Part shown: positions 56,131 to 64,000 of the stretch, piece after piece
Layout: each line of letters begins with the position of its first letter
Numbering within the stretch: position 1 is the stretch's first letter
Origin: Chlorocebus sabaeus
Taxonomy: Eukaryota; Chordata; Mammalia; Primates; Cercopithecidae
DNA length: 64,000 nucleotides
Direction of reading: 5' to 3'
Assembly: GCF_047675955.1 (NCBI RefSeq)
Contig: NC_132927.1
Location: 63,345,702-63,409,701 of the forward strand
Notes under the pieces: model-generated
The model's database searches: none
What the model saw: only the letters and a program-made list of their open reading frames with translations
What the model was told of the DNA's origin: nothing
Position numbers and translations under genes: made by a program

Positions 56131-56805
56131 TTTGAATGCTGTGTTCCTATGAAATCTTCAGTTTGTGTCCATAATGTGGCATCTATTTGGAGACCTAAAT
56201 GACATCTCGAAAGACTAATCAAGAAAAAAATTAAAGTGATGGCTATTCCAGTTACCCTGATTCGGAATTTACATTGCACTCAATTGCACCCACATGGTAT
56301 ACAGTTATCAAAATATCACATGTGCTCCAAAAGTATGTACAATTATGTAATTATACAAAAAGACATTAATTCTGAGTTATTAAGTATTTGACATTGTATT
56401 TAAATCTTAATTCTCCTCCACTTCCTTTCTCTTTTTCTCCTCTTTCTCCTCCTACTTAATTCATTTTTAATCTCTGTTGCTATAACACCACTGGGAGAGG
56501 CAATTAGGCAAAAGTGAAGCAGATAAACCTCAACTGAATAATATCACATCTGCAAGTATGACTGCTTTCCCCTGCCCTTTCTCATGTCCTCCTCCCCCAT
56601 TTCTCCTCCTCCTTTATTTTGTTTAAGAATGGGAAGAGATGAGATAAAGAAGTGAGGGAAGATACATAAAGCAGTACCTATGGGTCTCAATACTTTCATT
56701 ACCCACCAATTATACAGGACAAGAGAATCAAATAAGAATGCAAACAAACAAAACATAAGCTTAAGAATCAAACAACAGGATATGTATTTATTTATTTATT
56801 CATTC
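56131..56805. other. Unannotated sequence with short CT-rich patches
   Basis: CT-rich patches at about 56412-56455 and 56555-56620; otherwise nothing recognised. Confidence 0.4.
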
Positions 56806-57114
56806 TTTTTTTTTTTTTTTTTTTTTTTGAGACAAGGTCTTGCTCTGTCACCCAGGCTGGAGTGCTGTGACGCTGTTATAACTCACTGCAGTCTCGACTG
56901 CCTGGGCTCAAGTGATGCTCCCACCAAACTCAGCCTCTCTAGTAGCTGGGACTACAGGTGTGCACCAGCATACCCAGCTAATTTTATTATTTTTATTTTC
57001 TGTAGAGACAGAATCTCACTATGTTGCTAGGCTGGTCTAGAACTCCTCGGCTCAAGCAATTCTCCAGTCTTGACCTCCAAAGTGTTGGGATTATAGGTGT
57101 GAGCCATGGTGCCC
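56806..57114 (-). mobile_element. AluJ, minus strand
   Basis: T-rich tail, then antisense Alu with J-type features ('gcagtctcgactgcctgggc', 'tcactatgttgctaggctgg'), strongly diverged. It is inserted just before, or within, a MIR. Plus-strand frames of 116 and 75 codons are Alu translations. Confidence 0.92.
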
Positions 57115-57119
57115 AAATG

Positions 57120-57248
57120 ACAACTGGATATTTAAGTACTGTCTCTGTCATTTGCTGGGTAAGTCACATAAATACACTGAGCTTCAGTTACCCCATTTAC
57201 AAAATTCAAAAATGCACCCATTTCTTCAGGTGTTTTTATGGAGATTAA
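57120..57248 (+). repeat. MIR SINE fragment
   Basis: 'gtcatttgctgggtaagtca', 'ctgagcttcagttaccccat', 'tttatggagattaaataata' is the MIR core to 3' part. Its 5' part was probably displaced by the adjacent AluJ. Confidence 0.72.
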
Positions 57249-58271
57249 ATAATATAATAAATGTAAAACTTTTTACTTATATTACAAAATAAAGTATACT
57301 CATTATAGTTCAAGCATTTAAAGTTGCTGGCATATATTGTAATTATTATCATCCATTCATATAGGAATAACTCCTTCCCAAAAACACACATTTGTGTGTG
57401 TGTGTGTGTGTAAAATAAAAGTGAGATTGGGGGTCCCAAGATTTATATGCCTTTCACATGTGACCCCTAAACTCACTAAGCCAAAGGGAAAAATCAAGCT
57501 GGGAACTGGGTTACACATACCTGCCCCCTATTTGGTTCCTGAATAAGATACCTACATAGACAACTCTTCCTCCCTCCCTGCCTTCCTCTTCACTCTCTTC
57601 TTTACTGCCTCATGTCCCCTCGGTAATCCCTCCCTTTTCTTCTTTTCCTCTTCCCTCTCCCCTTTCTTCTCTCCCCTCCTGCCTTTCTCCTCTCCTTGCT
57701 TCTCCTTTTTGTTCTCCACTTTCCCCACTTTTCTTACCCCTGTTTAGTGTTTTCTCTCTTACACCCCCTTAAAAAATAGATAGCTGCAAAGATGAAAAGC
57801 CCCATACCTCCCCGACAAGGAATTTCCTTGTGCACTCCAAAATCTTTACCCTAAAGCAGTGCTGTTAAACTTCACCCTGGCAATGCCAAGTGTTAACTTA
57901 TCTTCACAGGTACAGGACAAAGGACAAAATTCAGTCACCACTCTACTCACCTGAGCCATATGCATATCTGATTGCTTCCTCAACTCTATTTTTTACACTA
58001 TCTTATGTAAAAGTGAAGATTATCTGAGCCAGATGAAGGCAAAAGTTACTATTTCCTCTACCCCACCTCTCACATGAAAATTGTATTCAGTGAAAGACTG
58101 ATGTAACCATTTGTCTCTCATCTACTGACAGGTTGTTAAAAATATTTCTTCCTTTTCTTCCAGTATCTTCCCTTTCCCCTTTACATACTGAAGCCCTCAA
58201 AATCATCTTTGGAGAAAGTCATAGACCTCCCTCCCAGGCATGACGTCCTTAAGTTTTGCAAATAAACCTCC
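57249..58271. other. Unannotated sequence with TG array and CT-rich tract
   Basis: A (TG)10 array lies at 57392-57411, preceded by its complement 'aacacaca'. A strongly CT-rich block lies at about 57560-57745. No gene recognised. Confidence 0.45.
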
Positions 58272-58628
58272 TGAAGGGGTTTGATTCTGTGTCCTCACCC
58301 AAATCTCATGTCAAAGTTGTAATCTTCAATGTTGGAGGAGGGTCCTGGTGGGAAGGCGTAGACTCATGGGGGCAGACTTCTCCTTTGCTGTTCTCGTGAT
58401 AGAGTTCTCACAAGATCTGGTTGTGGGAAAGTGTGTAGCACCTTCCCCTCACTCTCTCTCTCTCCTGCTCTGGCCATGTGAAGATGAGCCTGCTTCCCCT
58501 TTGCCATGATTGTAAGTGTCCTGAGGCCTCCCCAGTCATGTGGAACTCTGAGTCAATTAAACCTCTGTTGTTTATAATCGCCCAGTTTCAAGTATGTCTT
58601 TATAGCAGTATGAGAACAGATTAATACA
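58272..58628 (+). mobile_element. MaLR LTR (MST type), plus strand
   Basis: 'aggggtttgattctgtgtcc', 'cacccaaatctcatgtcaaa', 'gttctcgtgatagagttctc', 'acaagatctggttgtgggaa', 'cctgaggcctccccagtcat', 'tatagcagtatgagaacaga', ending 'taataca'. This is the MST LTR order in sense, a near-complete solo LTR. Confidence 0.9.
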
Positions 58629-60135
58629 CCACCTAAAGTGATTGAGACTTTCCTCAGGGATTTACATATTTGCATATTTTATATATACATATATAAAACT
58701 TTTCATCATAGTCTTTAGATACCTATACTTAATTTATATCAGATTTCTAATTCTTAAATTCTTAACTTTTATATAAACTCTCTGAATTAAATCAATATCT
58801 CTAGCTTGTGGAGAGAAAACTAAACTATGATGGATTTACATTCTAGCAGTGTCCTGTCTATAGCTCTAAGTGAAAATTCAAATTGCTTCAGTGATAATAG
58901 GGAGATGTCAAATTGTCTACATTTTAATCACTAACATGCTTAATTGTTTTCTATAGCATCTTCTTGGCTTTATTACATTACTCCAAATTGCAGCATAATT
59001 TGTACCTGCTTCTATAAAAAGTAAATCAATATTCAAGAATTAAAACACAAGCATATGTTCAAATAATTTATTTATGGGCTATTCTCAGATATGCTATATT
59101 CTAGGCATAAGTACAATAAATGAGTTAATCAATTTGCAATAAAGACAAATAGCCAGAATCTTGCTTTAAAGAGGTCAAAATACCATAAAAAATGTTGGAC
59201 ATTGTACCAACTCTAATACAAATCACCAAATTCAATGTTAAGTTATATTAGTCGCAAATTTGAGGTCCTGTCACAGGGAATACCTGGTTTTGCAGCCGAG
59301 AAATAAATAAGCGATGAAGATAATGCATGGTGAACATCTTTAAGTCATATCACACTCCCACTAGTAGAACAGTGTCCCATCTCACCACTCCAAAATATTT
59401 AAGATAAATTTTATATTTTCTTGGTTTTATCTAAAATGATCAGCAAGTCACGGGCACACCATTGTAAGAATGGAAATGGATCACCTGACATCAACATCAT
59501 GCATTTATTTTCCATCCAATATGTTGAATATTGACTTATCCTCTCAAAGTTCTGCATGCATTTAATACCTGTTAAAAGAAAGATTATAAGAAAGCCTACT
59601 ATATATCAGTCCATTCATTCATTAATAAGTATTTGTGTCATCTAGATGTTAGAAATTTTTTCAAAGTTCTGGAAATTCAAACATGGAGACAACTCAATCT
59701 CTGCCTTCCAGAAGAATGAGGAACATATAATTATGGTGTATGCATAGTTATAGTACATTTATAATTTCATACATGCGTAAATAACTATGGTGTATACATA
59801 AGTACGTTCATGTTAATGTGATAAGTGCTAAATGTTAATATGAAGACATTATTATCACCCACTGCCTTATTATCCAGAAGAGGCAGTGTTTGACTGCTTA
59901 GAGAGTTCAAGGAATGCTTCTTTGTAACATATGCCAGGTGGGCAATACATTACCATGCCCTTTTTAAGGAATATTATTTCTATTCTGCTACTGCAGCTGT
60001 TGGTGTTTCTAACATTATTATTCCAACACCTTTAAGTATTCATTTAATTAATTTATTTATTATTTGTTCATAATTTAATATTATTTCATTTACTCATTTC
60101 AATTACTTATCATTCATAATACCTATCATTGACTG
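58629..60135. other. Unannotated stretch with a probable L2 fragment
   Basis: A minus-strand L2 3' fragment is plausible at about 59610-59735 ('tcattcattaataagtattt', then 'gacaactcaatctctgcctt' and 'ccagaagaatgaggaacata'). The rest is AT-rich and unassigned. Confidence 0.45.
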
Positions 60136-60360
60136 TCTGGACTGCCAGATACTGCTGACTCCTTTCTATACATCATCATGTTGAATTCTTTAACAATTCA
60201 TGAAATGATGACCATAGTTCTATCTTACAGGCAAGGAAACTCAAATTTAGAGAGATTAAGTGATGTTCCCAAGGTCACCAGCTAGGAGGATGCAGGCCAG
60301 GATTCAAAGCCAGGCCAGTCTGACATCAAAAGCCAGAATCTTAACTTCAAAGTTACGCTG
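60136..60360 (+). repeat. MIR SINE
   Basis: 'gatgaccatagttctatctt', 'acaggcaaggaaactcaaat', 'ttagagagattaagtgatgt', 'tcccaaggtcaccagctagg', 'caggattcaaagccaggcca': well-preserved MIR 3' half plus core. Confidence 0.9.
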
Positions 60361-61068
60361 TCTCCTATTCTAAAGTCATGGTTTATCAGACCTAGTTCTC
60401 ACTCAGTAACTAAATGAGAAACTCCCTTTCAACTCTTTATTTAATTTCAAGTTTTCATATTAATTTATAGTTATGTATTTCAGAGTCTCAGTCTACCAAT
60501 GACAGGTTTTGAAATCTCTCTTGAAGCATTTCAAAGCTTTACATGTTCACCTTTGATTTGTTGCTGGCTGGGTTGCCCAGGACCATTTCAGTGGAGACCT
60601 TCCTACATGGCACATGCTTTTGGTGAGCTAGAAGGTAAATAATGACAAGAGGGACAGTCTGCATCTCTACTTAGTGCTGGAACTCTGCTGCAAATTCCTA
60701 CACAAATAGAGTCTAATTCCTTAATTAAGTAGGTCACAAGGTATCCCAGCTTAATGTGTAGCAAAAAGAAAGCTAGCACACAAGAAGAATATGCAATGAA
60801 GAGTTTTGCCTTACACTCAAAGGATTAATTTTGCCTATTAATGAGAAGCGTTTAAATGAAGTGAGATAAAGCAATCATCTGAAAGTGAAGTAAAAATATT
60901 AAACCTACCTATAATATTTCTCAATCTTTATTGTATTAACTTGAGAGCTTCTAAATGTAAGAAATATATTTCTGCCATAATGCAAAAGGAAGAATAAGCT
61001 TCAAAAATAATAATTTTTATATTTAAAGGAAATTCAGTGAACAGAGAATATTTAATAATCATGGTACT
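60361..61068. other. Unannotated sequence, nothing recognised
   Basis: No repeat family or exon recognised before the Alu. Confidence 0.4.
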
Positions 61069-61283
61069 GGCTGGTCGCGGTGACTCACTCCTGTAATCCC
61101 AGCACTTTAGGAGGCCAAGGCTGGTGGATCACGAGGTCAGGAGTTCAAGACCAGCCTGGCCAACATGGTGATATCCCATCTCTATTAAAAATACAAAAAT
61201 TAGCCATGCGTGGTGTCATGCGCCTATAGTCCCAGCTACTTAGGAGACTGAGGCAGGAGAATTGCTTGAACACGGGAGGCAGA
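61069..61283 (+). mobile_element. 3'-truncated AluS
   Basis: Starts 'ggctggtcgcggtgactcac' and stops after 'cacgggaggcaga', losing the last ~70 bases of the right monomer and the A-tail. The short repeat 'aatcat' is present at 61057-61062 and 61284-61289, with similar bases following, so a relic of the target duplication may survive at the truncated end. Confidence 0.9.
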
Positions 61284-62049
61284 AATCATTTTTGGTATCT
61301 ACTTTCCCATATTTTAATAATATTGTTAATATTGCTGCTGCCTGATTTTCAGCTTTATTCATCATCTATCAACTTCCACTAAAGCACATGAATGTTAGAC
61401 ACGTTCCCTACTCATCAGTGTTCCCTCCAAACCGCACCCCCCAGCACGCACACAGCACATCCTTCCCATTTCATCTGATTCTCAGTAAGCATATACTATA
61501 ATTTGCTTGGATGAATAGTGTTTAGATCATTATTACTATGTAAGTGTTATTCAAAGCAAAACAAGGCAATTAATAAGACTCCCTTTCCTAAGCAGTGTTT
61601 TTATTTTCTCTGAAGTTGTAAAATGTTTTATTTTATAACATGTGTAGCTTTCTAAGTCTTTACCATTCAGCTCTACCTCATTCATGTGAACCTCCTCTTG
61701 GTATATTCAGACATATGAAGGACTCTCTTAGATCTCCTGGAATACAATTTACCTCATGTTTTCTGACTTCTTCCAACCAGAACTAGTTCAGTAGCTATTG
61801 TCAAGAGACTTTTCTTTGCTACCCTCTTTAAAATTTCCTTCCCCATCCATCTCTTTCTCCTTTTTGCTGACTTATCCCATATATTTTTCTTTCTTAGTTT
61901 ACTTCTTGTTTTGGGGAACAAATTCCTCTTTTAACTTCTTAAGAAATGGTATGTGGAAGGTAATTGTGAGGTCGTAAATAGTGATAATGCCTTTAATTCT
62001 GCCCTTAAACTGCATGTATTGCTTGCCATGGTATAGATCCATATAGGAA
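61284..62049. other. Unannotated sequence, nothing recognised
   Basis: No repeat or gene recognised. The ancient L1 to the right may begin somewhere in the last 100 bases. Confidence 0.4.
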
Positions 62050-63992
62050 ATCAATTTTCTTAGACCTGTGAATATATCCCTTCATTGTCTTTTAGCCGAA
62101 TGCAATGAAAATTTCAATTTGAATGTAATTCTTGATTCTTTACATAGGACACTTGTCTTCTTCTTTCTTTCTTGTCTCCCTGATAGCATGTGGCATTTCA
62201 GTACAATAATGTGTTTTGGTGTGCTATGCTAGACACCAAATGGGCCCCTTTAATCTGAAAACACTCATGCTTCAATTTTGGATTATCATTTCTCTAATGA
62301 TTTTCTCTTCTTTTTCTGTCTCTTCTTTCCTTTCAGTACTCCCTTTATTTGGATGTTAGACTTCCTATACTAGTCTTCTCATTTTATTTTCTTCCCTCAA
62401 TAATTTTTATAATTGGGTTTTCTTGCCATACTTTCTGAGATATTTCTTATGTTTTGTCTTCCAGTTCTAATTTTGTGAGTGGAGTACTGGCATTTAAAAA
62501 AATGAAATTTATTATTTCAATTTTCATATGTTTGGTTAATTTCTAATAGCTTTTAAACATTCTCCAAATATTCTTTTCTTCAATCTCATTTCTTATCTTC
62601 TGTGGATATTGCAGCTAGTATTTCGTTTTGCTTTATTTTTCTCCAATCATCAGTCTCTATTTCTTTCAAGATACTTTTTTTTCATTGGGTTGATTCTCTT
62701 GATTTTATATTTGAGGCTATGTTATCAAAGGTAAAAGACCAGCTACTAAAACACAAATCTCCAAATTACTATGGCCTCAGGAACATAGAATACAGAAAAA
62801 TTGTCCTGGAGTGAGAAACCTAAGTTAGGGGCATAGCTTTGTTCCAAGCAGAGTCCCAGGTTCCTTCCACTGTTTTTATCTACTGTCACCTAGAGTTTTT
62901 GTCTTTGTCTGCACTGTGGAAGCTGAGTCTTATGCCCCAGGGGCACCATCTTGCTGAAAGAGGAAAAGAGAGAAATTCCAGGGTCAGAGTTTCCTTTGAA
63001 GCCTATGAGATAGATGTTTTATAAGTCACTTTTACACACATTCCAATTAGCACAGAGTTATCCGTAGCTGCCAAGACAGTCATCTTTAAATTGAAGTTCT
63101 ATTTCTACAGAAGAAGGAAATAGCAGAATTAGGGGACCACAAGGCATCTTTATACAGAGTCTTTCACAAATGTCTAGAGATTTTTGGTTGCCTGCTCAGC
63201 TTTGGGAGTTGGCCATACACAGCTTTTGGAAACTCTGCATGGTGGCATTTGTCTGTTGCAATCTTGGCTGTAAGTTGAACAGGCTGTTGTGCTATTGGGC
63301 TTTTCTTGCTTGTTTTTGTTTTATTTTGTTTTGCTTTGATTGGGACACAGAAGTTTTCTGTTAGGCTGGCCATATACTTAAGAACATTTTTATTTTCCTG
63401 ACTGGATGTTATAGGTATTATTGACGGTTCTAGAATGCTAGCAGAGAAGTCTTAAAGTGACCAAATCTCTATGCAAGTTTCCCTTAAATTTCATTTATTT
63501 AGATACTGTCTCACCCACAACTATATCTGGTGCACCTCGGTATAGAGGCCTGTACATATTATCTCTAAAGAAGAAAAATTCTGCCTTCTGTAAGAATGGA
63601 GAGATCTACTGGCTTGACTATGTGGCACTAGGAAAGAGCTCAGGGTTCTAATCCTTTCATGATAGGACTTTAAAACAATTCTCCTGTTTTTGTCTTGACA
63701 CCATCCCAATTTGTGTTGTGAGGAAGACTGTTATACAAACCAGCCAGTTCTTGGCTCTCCCATTGATGGGGTCCGTGGGTGCAGATCTCCCACTAACAGG
63801 AAAGTATTGAGTCTACAGCTCATCTGCTTCCCAATGCTCAAAATATTGTCAATGTTGCTCCTCTGCCATCCTCTTTTACCTTGTGTGTTGATTCCTTCTT
63901 TATAAAAAAAATTCCCTTATTATTATTTTAGTAGGGTTTTAAGGTAGAAACTAAGCAGATGTTTTCAGTCCACCACATTTCAATTGGAAGCG
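62050..63992 (-). mobile_element. Ancient L1M 5' UTR/ORF1 region, minus strand
   Basis: Antisense landmarks in order: 'atatatcccttcattgtctt', 'aatgggcccctttaatctga', 'ttatttggatgttagacttc' (complement of the ORF1 segment encoding an RxSNIxxxG-like stretch), 'accaaatctctatgcaagtt', 'actgtctcacccacaactat', and near the window end 'ttattattattttagtaggg' and 'cagtccaccacatttcaatt'. These follow the 5' region of mammalian L1M elements. It is strongly diverged and no ORF1 frame survives. The element may extend past the window. Confidence 0.68.
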
Positions 63993-64000
63993 CCCAGCAG

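Noticed and set aside
55722..56279. 185-codon minus-strand frame rich in KEGR repeats.
   Set aside because: It is translation of the polypyrimidine array.
1..64000. Search for tRNA, snRNA, Y RNA, 7SK, rRNA or processed-gene copies, and for a novel gene system.
   Set aside because: No cloverleaf, A/B-box pair or familiar small-RNA start was recognised, and no retrocopied gene with tail and target duplication was found other than SINE/LINE elements.

Overview
This 64 kb window is primate nuclear DNA with no protein-coding or RNA gene that I can support. The Alu, MIR, L2, L1, THE1/MST/MLT1 and MLT2 content is that of a catarrhine primate genome. Three young Alus (5204-5524, 10778-11084, 23283-23564) carry right-monomer variants that I associate with the Old World monkey AluY lineages: 'gggcgaggtg', 'ggcgtaaacc' or a close derivative, and 'gatccggccactgc' or a one-base derivative. 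Macaque, baboon, vervet or a relative is therefore more likely than human or another ape. The DNA is AT-rich and looks intergenic or deep-intronic. Every open frame over about 100 codons lies in an Alu, an L1 or a microsatellite, or is unrecognisable.

Layout. Positions 1-12.5 kb are dominated by an old duplication. A unit of about 1.46 kb at 888-2343 recurs in inverted orientation at 9499-11969, where an AluS, an AluY and a THE1-type LTR have since inserted. Read on the minus strand, the second copy is circularly permuted: its halves are in swapped order, with near base-exact junctions. Between the copies lie a tiny inverted L1, two Alus, an MLT2-type LTR with an expanded tetranucleotide array, an MST/MLT1-type LTR and two hAT-like DNA transposon fossils.

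Positions 12.5-28.5 kb are a mixed stretch. They hold Alus, a 1.6 kb 5'-truncated L1 (15629-17263) with broken ORF2 remnants, two minus-strand MaLR LTRs, and MIRs. Positions 28.5-48.6 kb contain only one Alu, but many MIR and L2 fossils, an old L1-like block (31960-32780), an MLT2-like LTR, an MLT1 LTR and numerous microsatellites.

Positions 48.6-64 kb hold an AluS, a well-preserved antisense L2 (49015-49835), and a three-level nest (L1 3' end inside an MLT2 LTR inside an MLT1 LTR, 51665-52735). A 250 bp polypyrimidine array, an MST LTR and a 3'-truncated Alu follow. The window closes with the antisense 5' part of an ancient L1M (62050-63992).

No genes act together here. The window records successive duplication and retrotransposition. 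Repeat families were assigned from memory of consensus sequences, without a database search, so subfamily names are provisional and old-repeat edges are good to about 10-30 bases.
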